A DNA stretch of 64,000 nt from an uncultured Candidatus Saccharibacteria bacterium (GCA_938033875.1 CALHKG010000014.1:62001-126000); one strand, 5' to 3'. Shown: positions 51,596-59,251, numbered from the stretch's first letter. Notes: generated by a model not told the origin, from the sequence alone. A program made the numbers and translations.

Positions 51596-52612
51596 ATGAC
51601 AAAAATTTTATTGGTTGAGGACGACAAAAGTTTACGCGAAATTTACGGCGTACGACTTTTGGCGGAGGGCTACGATATCGTTTCGGCGGGCGACGGAGAA
51701 GAAGCTCTAGCCATGGCAATTAAAGAACGTCCGCGATTAATTTTAAGCGACGTGATGATGCCGAAGATTTCCGGATTTGATATGCTGGACATTCTACGCT
51801 CGACGACAGAAACAAAAGACGTTAAGGTGATTATCATGACCGCACTGTCATCAGAAGATCAGCGAAAACGCGGCGAGCAACTTGGCGCTGATAAATACTT
51901 GGTGAAATCTCAGGTAGGAATAGAGGACGTCGTGAGAGCAGTCCACGAAGCCCTGGGCGACCTTCCGGGAGTCGGCACAAATCCAGTGCCAGTTTCACAG
52001 CCAACTCATACATATGAGCCAGTCGCTACAACGCCTCAGCCAACTCCAGCAGCGCCGCAGCCAGTTACTAGACCTGACGTCTCTTCATTGTCACCGCAAC
52101 CAGCTGCCCCCGTTGCAACACCAACAGCTCCTATAGTAAATCCGCTTGTACAACAACATCCACAACAAGCATTTGCTCCAGCACCGCAACCACTACCTCA
52201 ACCAGTGCAGACTCCAGCACCGCAACCAATTCCGACGCCTCAGCCTCAAACAACAACTCTGCCGCAGCCTATGGCGCCATTTTCATCGCCCGCGCCGCGA
52301 CCTTCAGGGCTTGGTGACCGTATTATTCAACCTTTACCAGCTGATGATTCCCAGAATTCGGTAGACATCTCTAAACTTATGGCAGAAGAATTAGACAACA
52401 CACAGAGAATTTCTCAACCAACTCCAGAGCCTCAACCAGTGCAGACTCCAGCACCGCAACCAATTCCGACGCCTCAGCCAGCACCAAATCCTATTGAACA
52501 GGTTAACTCAATGCCTCTCACCCAATCACAACCTCAGGAGCAAAGCATCCCACATCAACCATCAGAAACTCCTCAGCCGACACAATTTCCACCGATAAAT
52601 CCGCAACAATGA
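51596..52612 (+). CDS. Response regulator with long Pro/Gln-rich tail
   Basis: A 338-residue protein. The receiver domain occupies 1-120 (VEDDKS, phospho-Asp in LILSDVMMPK, IMTALSS, YLVKSQ). About 215 residues of Pro/Gln/Ala/Thr low complexity replace any output domain. A 50-bp exact repeat encodes the same 16-residue unit twice. The tail could mediate protein interaction or localisation. It overlaps the pseudouridine synthase start by 4 bp. Confidence 0.9.
   Translation: MTKILLVEDDKSLREIYGVRLLAEGYDIVSAGDGEEALAMAIKERPRLILSDVMMPKISGFDMLDILRSTTETKDVKVIIMTALSSEDQRKRGEQLGADKYLVKSQVGIEDVVRAVHEALGDLPGVGTNPVPVSQPTHTYEPVATTPQPTPAAPQPVTRPDVSSLSPQPAAPVATPTAPIVNPLVQQHPQQAFAPAPQPLPQPVQTPAPQPIPTPQPQTTTLPQPMAPFSSPAPRPSGLGDRIIQPLPADDSQNSVDISKLMAEELDNTQRISQPTPEPQPVQTPAPQPIPTPQPAPNPIEQVNSMPLTQSQPQEQSIPHQPSETPQPTQFPPINPQQ
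52196..52245 (+). repeat. 50-bp direct repeat, copy 1
   Basis: Identical at the DNA level to 52430-52479; both encode a Pro/Gln-rich unit containing TPAPQPIPTPQP, in the same frame of the regulator tail. DNA identity, not only protein similarity, points to recent duplication or gene conversion. Confidence 0.9.
52430..52479 (+). repeat. 50-bp direct repeat, copy 2
   Basis: Second copy of the repeat at 52196-52245, 234 bp apart (a multiple of three, so loss by recombination would keep the frame). Confidence 0.9.
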
Positions 52613-53316
52613 TAAACCCAGACACAAAGCAAGAATCTTGGCGCCTCAATAAATTCGTGGCGCTGTGCTTGGGTATTTCTCGCCGAAAAGCCGACGAATT
52701 GATAGAAAAAGGGAAGATTACTATTGACGGTCAGCCCGCCAGATTGGGTCAACAAATTTCTGACGCAAATAAAATTTCCTATAACGGCAAATTGTTAGAA
52801 TTACAACCTAAACAGCTCATTATCCTACATAAGCCAACTGGATACTTATGTTCGCGCGCTTCTCAGGGCGGCGTTCCGACAATCTACAAATTGCTACCAA
52901 AAAACCTTCACCACTTAAAACCTGTTGGTCGCCTGGACAAAGACAGCTCCGGGCTGATTCTCATGACGAACGACGGCGATTTTGCTCACAGCATGACACA
53001 TCCGTCGTTTTACAAGATTAAGCGATATCTCGTTACAATCGACCAGCCCTTGCAACCTTTGCATCGTCAAATAATCAATGATTTTGGTGTGCAACTTCCT
53101 GACGGACGCAGTCAATTGACACTTGAAAGACAGCACGAAGGTGATGATTGTCGCTGGATAGTGGAAATGAGCGAGGGAAGGAATCGTCAAATTCGGCGAA
53201 CTTTCGATGCGCTCGGATATGCCGTCAAAAAACTCCACAGAACAAACTTCGGCAATTATTCGCTCGGCGACCTCAAGAGAGGCGAATGGAGAGAAGAGAA
53301 ATTCACGAATTCATAA
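52609..53316 (+). CDS. RsuA/RluB-family pseudouridine synthase
   Basis: A 235-residue enzyme. The N-terminal S4 domain (LNKFVALCLGISRRKADELI) is followed by the catalytic domain with the active-site Asp in VGRLDKDSSGLILMTNDGD and the C-terminal EGRNRQIRRTFDALGY. It modifies rRNA; the exact uridine is not determinable. Starts within the regulator gene (ATGATAA). Confidence 0.94.
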   Translation: MINPDTKQESWRLNKFVALCLGISRRKADELIEKGKITIDGQPARLGQQISDANKISYNGKLLELQPKQLIILHKPTGYLCSRASQGGVPTIYKLLPKNLHHLKPVGRLDKDSSGLILMTNDGDFAHSMTHPSFYKIKRYLVTIDQPLQPLHRQIINDFGVQLPDGRSQLTLERQHEGDDCRWIVEMSEGRNRQIRRTFDALGYAVKKLHRTNFGNYSLGDLKRGEWREEKFTNS

Positions 53317-53399
53317 TTTACTCCGCGGCTCTTTACATTTTACGTTAAATATTATAATATAGCTTTTGTGCTAAATTTGATAGAAAGTGTAATTGAAAA

Positions 53400-53900
53400 A
53401 TGGAAACGCTAGGGCGCGAATCCGAGCCTTTGTCCTCAGAAAAACTAAGGAAAGTCATACATAGACTTAAGGAAGAGAGATCGGATACCATAGAAAAAAT
53501 GTTCTGTGAGAATGACAAGCCCAATATTTTACCAGAACTCCTAGAAAACCAAATCTACGCTTACATCGAACTTATTAAAGAGGTTGAGAAACATACTAAG
53601 AAATTTAAATATCCTATATCCGTAGCGTTCAAAGATGACGACAATAACATTTACTACTGCATAAATAACCCCAAAGAAAATTACTACATAACACTTTACC
53701 CAAATCCAATTAGCAAACAACCTCCAAAGGCCTACATCCACAATTACACCAGAAATGATGACGAGAGCGAGGGATATAAACTAGACATAGAGACCGAGGA
53801 ATTCATAGCAAAAAGCGGCCTGAGCTGTTTTGAGGATTTCCTGAAAATAATTCGTCTGTGCAAGGCTTACATAAACAGTGTGCTCGCCAAAATGCCTTAA
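53400..53900 (+). CDS. Hypothetical protein
   Basis: A 166-residue soluble, acidic protein that I do not recognise. An N-terminal helical region (about 10-65) is followed by a small beta region (FKDDDNNIYYCINNPKENYY) and C-terminal helices. Codon use is AT-rich compared with the neighbours der and the pseudouridine synthase. A TATAAT lies about 40 bp upstream. Confidence 0.65.
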   Translation: METLGRESEPLSSEKLRKVIHRLKEERSDTIEKMFCENDKPNILPELLENQIYAYIELIKEVEKHTKKFKYPISVAFKDDDNNIYYCINNPKENYYITLYPNPISKQPPKAYIHNYTRNDDESEGYKLDIETEEFIAKSGLSCFEDFLKIIRLCKAYINSVLAKMP

Positions 53901-53920
53901 AACTGCTATAATATATAATC

Positions 53921-55354
53921 ATGTCTAAATTACCAACAGTCGCCATCATCGGGCAAGCCAACGTCGGCAAAAGCTCACTATTTAATCGCTTGACGCGCTC
54001 TCGCACGGCCATAGTCGCCAGGGAAGCTGGAACAACTCGCGACAACGTTGTTGGTAAAGTTTCGTACAAACGACGCAACGTAGATTCTGCGCCGTCAGAT
54101 GACTATTCGCAATTTTGGCTCATCGACACAGCTGGACTTAAGACTGCCGAGGACGAATTTGAAGCGACCATTCAGGACCAAATCGCTGATGCTTCCGCCG
54201 CCGCTGACGTAATCCTCGTAACAGTTGACTCCACTGTTTATCCTTCTGATGCTGATCGACAATTAGCCAAAAAAGCCCTAAAAAGTGGTAAGCCAGTCAT
54301 TTTAATCGCCAATAAAGCAGACTTAAAAGGTTCTCTTTCTATCGACGAATTCAAGCGACTCGGCATTAAAAACATCATAAAAACTTCCGCCGAGCACAGC
54401 ATTGGCATTTCGGAGCTTCTTGATAGCATTGCCGAGCTTATTCCACCAGCCACCGAAACCGCACCTGACGACATCATCCGCGTCGCACTAATCGGCCGCC
54501 CGAATGTCGGAAAGAGTAATCTATTCAATACTTTAGCAGGCAAGCAGCAGGCCATCGTCGCCAACGTCGCCGGCACAACTCGCGACGTAAACCGCGTTCA
54601 AGTTCGTTATCACGGACAAACAATTGAACTGCTCGACACCGCTGGAATTCGCCGCCAAGGAAAGCAAGAAACGGGAATTGAGAAGTTCTCAGTTCTTCGC
54701 ACAATGCAAGCCATCAACGAGGCTGACGTTTGTCTGCTTCTTATGGACGTCAATGAGCTTAACGTTCAATTGGATCAGCGCCTAGCTGGAATTATTGACG
54801 AAGCGGGCAAGGGGCTTGTTCTGGTCGTCAGCAAATGGGACTCCGTCGAAGGTAAAGACGCTTACACACACGATGAAATTGCGCCACAAATCAGCTATAA
54901 CTTCAAGTTTACGCCGTACGCGCCGTTAATATTCACTTCTTCCGTTACGGGACAAAATGTCGCCAAACTGTTTGACCTAGCGCTTGATATTTATAAGCGT
55001 CGTCGCCAAGAATGTAAAACTCGTGCCTTAAACGACATCTTACAGAAAGCCATCGCCGCACATCCGCCAGCTGGTCTGAAAAACTCGCACCCGAAACTGC
55101 GCTACATTGTCCAGACTGACGTTGCTCCGCCGTGGTTTGTTATATATGGTAGCAATCTGAAATTCGTCCACTGGAGCTACAAGCGTTATCTGGAGCGAAC
55201 TCTGCGTGAAGCTTTCAATTTTGCGGGAACGCCCATTAAAATGTCTTTCCGTGACGAAAAGCAATTAAAAGCCAATCGTGAACGCGTTGCTCGCGGTCTG
55301 GCACCAGTCACCAAAGCCTACAAGCAGGCCAAAAACGCCGAAAAACTCGCTTAA
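53921..55354 (+). CDS. der: Ribosome assembly GTPase Der (EngA)
   Basis: A 477-residue protein with two tandem G domains. The first has GQANVGKSSLFNRL, DTAGL and NKAD; the second has GRPNVGKSNLFNTL, DTAGI and SKWD. A C-terminal KH-like domain follows. Needed for 50S maturation. TATAAT precedes the ATG by 8 nt. Confidence 0.97.
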   Translation: MSKLPTVAIIGQANVGKSSLFNRLTRSRTAIVAREAGTTRDNVVGKVSYKRRNVDSAPSDDYSQFWLIDTAGLKTAEDEFEATIQDQIADASAAADVILVTVDSTVYPSDADRQLAKKALKSGKPVILIANKADLKGSLSIDEFKRLGIKNIIKTSAEHSIGISELLDSIAELIPPATETAPDDIIRVALIGRPNVGKSNLFNTLAGKQQAIVANVAGTTRDVNRVQVRYHGQTIELLDTAGIRRQGKQETGIEKFSVLRTMQAINEADVCLLLMDVNELNVQLDQRLAGIIDEAGKGLVLVVSKWDSVEGKDAYTHDEIAPQISYNFKFTPYAPLIFTSSVTGQNVAKLFDLALDIYKRRRQECKTRALNDILQKAIAAHPPAGLKNSHPKLRYIVQTDVAPPWFVIYGSNLKFVHWSYKRYLERTLREAFNFAGTPIKMSFRDEKQLKANRERVARGLAPVTKAYKQAKNAEKLA

Positions 55355-55377
55355 TCCTATTTTTACGCCAATTTCTC

Positions 55378-55413
55378 TTGACTTAAATATTATCGCGTGA
55401 TATAAATAACATT
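55378..55413 (+). promoter_or_regulatory. Consensus promoter, module 1
   Basis: TTGACT (55378-55383), a 17-bp spacer and TATAAA (55401-55406); expected start near 55413, at the first bases of the conserved leader. Confidence 0.85.
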
Positions 55414-55474
55414 GGCTTTTGTTGACAAGTCGAGATTTACTCCTTGTCCGAAAGCGTACCTTGACAAGCAGATG
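55414..55474 (+). ncRNA. Conserved leader fold with GACAAGCAGA, copy 1
   Basis: GCTTT (from 55416) pairs with AAAGC (55451-55455), and inside GACAAG pairs with CTTGTC. Then TTGACAAGCAGATG follows. The same order and fold occur at 57322-57375, where GACAAG becomes GACGAG (still pairing through G-U). The segment CAAGCAGATG (55465-55474) is the perfect complement of CATCTGCTTG (56561-56570) after the gene. Confidence 0.75.
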
Positions 55475-55494
55475 TAAGATATAAGACGAAACTT

Positions 55495-55562
55495 AAGCAT
55501 GAAGCGAGGTTTTGGTTGTTGATAGAAGATATAATTGACAATTGAAATCTCGTTTCATGCTT
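55495..55562 (+). other. 18-bp leader hairpin
   Basis: Bases 55495-55512 pair continuously with 55545-55562 (two G-U pairs), leaving a 32-nt loop. About 75 nt separate it from the GTG start, and a smaller hairpin (ATGC/GCAT) follows. The fold is strong enough to stabilise the 5' end or control translation. Confidence 0.8.
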
Positions 55563-55638
55563 GATCATATGCACGCATGATTATTTGCCAAAAAGCAAAG
55601 ATGGCAACCGCCGCGAGGAAACATGAAAGGAAGAGGAA

Positions 55639-56475
55639 GTGGAACGCTCATTAACTGTTCTCACTAAGTCACCTTACGGAATAATTTCCCGCCAAGAGGT
55701 GCCTATCGGCGGACCTAGCACTACCGATAGGCCCAAAACTTTCCGTGGCGCACACATCGCCATTGCAAACAACTGGGACAAGAATACCTTGTCTATTTAC
55801 AACGGCAAAGCGTCCGTCCACAAGGACAGCGGCAAAATTGACGCTTCAGGCGCACGCATCACCGTCAAGGACGAGAAAGAGAATATCTTGTCCGTTCACA
55901 ACAGTGAGGCAGACATTAGTTTGAGCGCTAATGAAGCTATCATTATCGACTGTGCTCTATTAACCGCAGATGGCGAGCAGGAAACTGTCACTGCTTTTAA
56001 CGCGGATCTCATCGCCGATGAAGAAACCGCTTTACTCGAAAGCGATCACATCGAGCTTACCTACAACGGTTGCTCGATGGGCATCACTGCATCAAGCGGA
56101 AAAGCCGAGAACGAGACCAAAGCCAAACTAAATATTGGCAAGGACAAAAACGTCATCTCATTTGATGCTGGATATATCGTTTTGAATGGCGGCGACGGCA
56201 CAGAGATATCCGCTGAATATGCCAACATGTGCGTTAACAGCGCCGAAGGTAAGCTCCACCTGGAAGGTAGCGATGCCAATTTCCGTGCTGGCGAAGTAGA
56301 ACACTTCGTTTCAAAGGTCAAGAACGCATGCATTAGCTTTGCCACCGGCAATATTTATTGCAATGGTGAATTTATCTGCTGCGCACCCCTACTGGGGGAG
56401 CAGCTCAGGAAGCTATTCAAGGTCGGCCCGAAGCCTGCTTCAACTCTAGCCTCTAGCATCCTGACTTCTTACTAA
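55639..56475 (+). CDS. Repetitive beta-rich protein of unknown function
   Basis: A 278-residue protein. After about 35 residues it is built of imperfect repeats of about 20-30 residues alternating Asn/Asp/Gly turns with short strands (NTLSIYNGKASVHKDSG, NILSVHNSEADISLSA), suggesting a beta-solenoid or polymerising surface protein. There is no signal peptide or TM. GTG start with AAAGGAAGAGGAA before it. Likely lineage-specific; with its strong promoter and 225-nt structured leader it is probably abundant. Confidence 0.75.
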   Translation: MERSLTVLTKSPYGIISRQEVPIGGPSTTDRPKTFRGAHIAIANNWDKNTLSIYNGKASVHKDSGKIDASGARITVKDEKENILSVHNSEADISLSANEAIIIDCALLTADGEQETVTAFNADLIADEETALLESDHIELTYNGCSMGITASSGKAENETKAKLNIGKDKNVISFDAGYIVLNGGDGTEISAEYANMCVNSAEGKLHLEGSDANFRAGEVEHFVSKVKNACISFATGNIYCNGEFICCAPLLGEQLRKLFKVGPKPASTLASSILTSY

Positions 56476-56501
56476 TATTAAGAAATCAGGGCAACTGAGT
56501 A

Positions 56502-56617
56502 GTGACAAGCAGACGGTAATATCAAACTGATGTCGCGGCCCGACGCCTAGTATTATATCTCATCTGCTTGCACTATTCATTGGAAATTATCAAGTCCCAA
56601 CTGGGGCTGTTTTTTTT
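56502..56617 (+). terminator. 3' structure and Rho-independent terminator, module 1 (copy B)
   Basis: GTG-A-CAAGCAGA (56502-56513) pairs with TCTGCTTG-CAC (56563-56573), and GTCG/CGAC forms an inner hairpin. The terminator AGTCCC/GGGGCT (56593-56608) and T tract follow. From 56572 on it nearly repeats 53-96. Confidence 0.85.
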
Positions 56618-56623
56618 ATTCTA

Positions 56624-56659
56624 TTGACTTTTTTGTTCATGTGTGATATAGATATAAGT
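56624..56659 (+). promoter_or_regulatory. Consensus promoter, module 2
   Basis: TTGACT (56624-56629), a 17-bp spacer and TATAGA (56647-56652). The transcript would start near GCTTTTATTGAC (56661), a diverged version of the module leader in which CTTTT can pair with AAAAG and GAC with GTC. Confidence 0.8.
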
Positions 56660-56721
56660 AGCTTTTATTGACATTCAGCCAGTAAAAGTCGCCCTATTCA
56701 CATCGAAAAGAAAGCATACAC

Positions 56722-57180
56722 ATGTTCACGCCACTACAAAAAACCGTATATGTTCATGCTGTAACATGCATGATTTCAAGTTTTATCACGTTGTTTTTCG
56801 CGGTAGTTGAGGTTTCTCTCACCAACTACGTGACCACATGCCCAATTGATGTCAACGTCACAATATTGGTCATTATTGGGCAGGCGATGTCGTTTGTCGC
56901 CCCTGTGTCCATGCTTAGCTTGACCGCTCAAATGAAGCGGCGACTAGGAAGGCTACTAGAGGAAGCGGTAAGTACGGTGACTATGTTAATCATTATTGCA
57001 CTACTCGCGATCATGAATGTACCCCCAATTGTTCAGGCTTGCTATAACTCTACAGTGATAGCCCTGGAAGCATGGGTGTGGATAATCGCGTGCACAACGG
57101 CGATTGCAGCTATCCTGCTCCTCTACGCAGGCGCTATTTGTGCATTCGTACTTCCGTCCATTGGCGAAGATGAGGGCTGA
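56722..57180 (+). CDS. Four-TM membrane protein, module 2
   Basis: A 152-residue protein with TM segments at about 10-32, 44-65, 83-105 and 118-142. Loops are short, with a positive cluster after TM2 (QMKRRLGR). No family recognised. It has its own promoter and terminator and shares the module layout with its neighbours. Confidence 0.75.
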   Translation: MFTPLQKTVYVHAVTCMISSFITLFFAVVEVSLTNYVTTCPIDVNVTILVIIGQAMSFVAPVSMLSLTAQMKRRLGRLLEEAVSTVTMLIIIALLAIMNVPPIVQACYNSTVIALEAWVWIIACTTAIAAILLLYAGAICAFVLPSIGEDEG

Positions 57181-57181
57181 C

Positions 57182-57257
57182 GCCCGCTAAGAAATGAAAT
57201 AGCTCGCTTTGAGACTTTTGGTCTCGGCCAAAGCTCTCTTGGCGGGCTATTTCTTTT
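57182..57257 (+). terminator. Long Rho-independent terminator, module 2
   Basis: GCCCGCTAAGA (57182-57192) pairs with TCTTGGCGGGC (57237-57247), with an inner GAGAC/GTCTC hairpin; TATTTCTTTT follows. Similar in size and sequence to 37658-37729. Confidence 0.9.
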
Positions 57258-57285
57258 GGTTTTGGAAGTTATTTTGTTATGTGTA

Positions 57286-57321
57286 TTGACGTTTTGGCAT
57301 ATTGATGATAATATATATTCC
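57286..57321 (+). promoter_or_regulatory. Consensus promoter, module 3
   Basis: TTGACG (57286-57291), a 17-bp spacer and TAATAT (57309-57314). Confidence 0.82.
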
Positions 57322-57375
57322 GGCTTTTGTTGACGAGTTGAGTAACTTGTCCGAAAGCGCACTTTGACAAGCAGA
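57322..57375 (+). ncRNA. Conserved leader fold with GACAAGCAGA, copy 2
   Basis: Same fold as 55414-55474: GCTTT/AAAGC outside, GACGAG/CTTGTC inside. GACAAGCAGA (57366-57375) is the perfect complement of TCTGCTTGTC (58171-58180), which lies between the gene stop and the hammerhead. CTTGTC could instead pair with the later GACAAG, giving a two-state leader. Confidence 0.75.
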
Positions 57376-57395
57376 CCTTTGAAAGAGATGATTAA

Positions 57396-58136
57396 ATGCT
57401 TCCTCCATATTTCATGGTGGTACATCGCCCCCAAAAGGGGGTTATGGCATGGCTCCTCAGACGAGCTATGCCCCGAGACACTAGGCCAATTTTTGTTTGG
57501 CCTAAACTAGTAGTTGCTATTGAGGGATACTTTCACAGGCGATGGCTCGTTGCCATCGCAGTATTATTGATTGCCGTGACAATAGTCATAGCAAAAGCGC
57601 TCTTGCTCGTCCCGGGGCTTGATAACTCCGTAGTCGGGCTGCTGACTAGTATTTTTGAGACGTTCCTCCCCGCGAGGTGGGCGACAGGGGCTGCCTGGGT
57701 TGCTGGTATGACGGGAGTCTTCCTGATAGGAGACTTCACAGACTATACACCATCACAGAAGTCTCTACACAGTCTCAGAGCAACTAAATGGGGAGTGTAT
57801 AATGCCCTATTGCTCTTCGCATTATGGGAAGAGCAAGCTTTCCGTTCTGGAAGTGAGAAGTGGAGCTGGCGCGAACGAGTGCGCGCTAGCGTGTGCTTCG
57901 GAGCTATCCACATAGTCAACATCTGGTACAGTTTCGCAGCAGGTATCGCCCTGTCGCAACTATCTGGTTTCGGTTTTTTGCTGGTATACTTGTGGTACTA
58001 CCGCAAATACCGTAACCAGATAGTTGCGACAGGGGCGGCTGCGACAGTACATACACTGTATAATGTCATAGTGCTCAGTCTCACTGTCGCCGCAGCAGCA
58101 GTCTACTTGGCGATCGATATCGCCAAGATGATGTAG
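57396..58136 (+). CDS. CPBP-family intramembrane protease (CAAX protease-like)
   Basis: A 246-residue membrane protein with about six TM segments. All three catalytic motifs are visible: EExxxR (Glu145, Glu146, Arg150), FxxxH (Phe168, His172) and HxxxN (His219, Asn223). Family members cleave membrane substrates, mature bacteriocins or give self-immunity. Third of three consecutive leadered modules, with a hammerhead ribozyme 46 nt after its stop. Substrate unknown. Confidence 0.85.
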   Translation: MLPPYFMVVHRPQKGVMAWLLRRAMPRDTRPIFVWPKLVVAIEGYFHRRWLVAIAVLLIAVTIVIAKALLLVPGLDNSVVGLLTSIFETFLPARWATGAAWVAGMTGVFLIGDFTDYTPSQKSLHSLRATKWGVYNALLLFALWEEQAFRSGSEKWSWRERVRASVCFGAIHIVNIWYSFAAGIALSQLSGFGFLLVYLWYYRKYRNQIVATGAAATVHTLYNVIVLSLTVAAAAVYLAIDIAKMM

Positions 58137-58182
58137 CGATGCCAGTCTCCAGCGAACCTCTGTCAAAGTCTCTGCTTGTCAT

Positions 58183-58237
58183 GTTCGCTCCATAGATGCG
58201 TATCTATGCTGATGAGTCGGAAACGACGAAAGCGAAC
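58183..58237 (+). ncRNA. Type III hammerhead ribozyme
   Basis: Stem III: GTTCGC (58183-58188) with GCGAAC (58232-58237), plus U16.1 (58189) with A15.1 (58231). Cleavage triplet CUC, predicted cut after C 58190. Stem I: CATAGAT (58191-58197) with ATCTATG (58202-58208), loop GCGT. Core CTGATGA (58209-58215). Stem II: GTCG-GAAA-CGAC (58216-58227). Core GAA (58228-58230). Every conserved position fits and all three stems are perfect. A short T run follows. Confidence 0.9.
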
Positions 58238-58239
58238 TT

Positions 58240-59208
58240 TTATTCAAACATCATCAATTGCGCCGACAAAACTTCACGCGTAATTTCGTCCGCACGTTCA
58301 CCAATTAGCACAATTTTTGATGGCTCTTCCGCCACAGAATTAGCTAGTTGAATCTGATTTTCCGTCGCCTCCAAATGATGCCGCGCGCCATTATCATCAA
58401 TAAAACAGCCCTTCATTCGCCTGAGTTTATAAGCATCAAAAAGTTCCGGCCAAATTTTTTCCAGAGTCGCCGCAGCAATTTTCATACCAGAAACATCCAG
58501 CACCGCATACGTCGGATTGTCCGGCACTGCCAACTCGCCATCGTACTTATCGAAAAACGCTAGTAGCCCTGACGGCGTCGTCATTTTATTGATATCAAAT
58601 TTACCTCGTGGCGCGCTCAATATTTTTCCGTAAGACAGGGAGCTCAGCTTAGATTCATATTGTAGTCGCTCGTCGTCACTTAACAAATCTTCTTTGGTCA
58701 CTAAAATCATATCCGCCGCTTGCAACTCAATTTCATGCGCCGGCTCAATTCCACGTAAAATCTCATGTGCGTCAATAACATAAAAACTCTGCGCCAACTC
58801 ATACTTATTGAATATTTGCGCATTAATCAACTTCTCGACCAAATTCATCGTTCGCGCCACACCAGTCGCCTCAATAAACACTGGGGCGGGGGAATTGCGA
58901 CAAAAGTCAAGTAACATTCGCGTCAATGCATGCTTCGACGAACAACAGACACAATCGCCGGCCAAAGTCGTCACAATATCCGCCAGCTTCTCCAATCGAT
59001 AACCGTCAACATTTTCATTAGCATATTCATTCTCAATCACCCGAGAATCCTTATAGTCACTTTGTTGCAATAAGAACTCAAGAACACTAGTTTTCCCAGC
59101 GCCCAACGAGCCGTTCACTAAATATAGCGGAACTTTATCGATAATCGCTCGCCCATCATCAAACGGTGCATTAATGCTAAATTCCAAATCGTCATCGCGT
59201 TTTGCCAT
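58240..59208 (-). CDS. CobW/COG0523 metal-chaperone GTPase
   Basis: A 322-residue G3E GTPase. The P loop is GSLGAGKT (33-40), the metal site CVCC (86-89, the CxCC of the family), with VIENEYANENVD and LVTKEDLL, and a C-terminal CobW_C-like domain (RRMKGCFIDDNGARHHLEA). Zinc-responsive members (ZagA/YciC type) pass zinc to client enzymes. TATAAT ends 6 nt before the ATG at 59208; longer frames overlap pth and are unlikely. The zinc cluster at 61-63 kb supports a zinc role. Confidence 0.9.
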   Translation of the reverse strand: MAKRDDDLEFSINAPFDDGRAIIDKVPLYLVNGSLGAGKTSVLEFLLQQSDYKDSRVIENEYANENVDGYRLEKLADIVTTLAGDCVCCSSKHALTRMLLDFCRNSPAPVFIEATGVARTMNLVEKLINAQIFNKYELAQSFYVIDAHEILRGIEPAHEIELQAADMILVTKEDLLSDDERLQYESKLSSLSYGKILSAPRGKFDINKMTTPSGLLAFFDKYDGELAVPDNPTYAVLDVSGMKIAAATLEKIWPELFDAYKLRRMKGCFIDDNGARHHLEATENQIQLANSVAEEPSKIVLIGERADEITREVLSAQLMMFE

Positions 59209-59251
59209 ATGCTTATTATACGTCATTTTCACAAGGTGATATACTAAGTCT

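Noticed and set aside
52196..52479. CRISPR-like direct repeats
   Set aside because: Only two copies, in frame inside a coding low-complexity tail; no spacers or cas genes.
56514..56562. CTGATG followed by a GTCG/CGAC stem, looking like a second hammerhead core after module 1
   Set aside because: The seventh core base is not A and CGCC follows the stem instead of GAAA; stems I and III cannot be drawn. At best a decayed relative.
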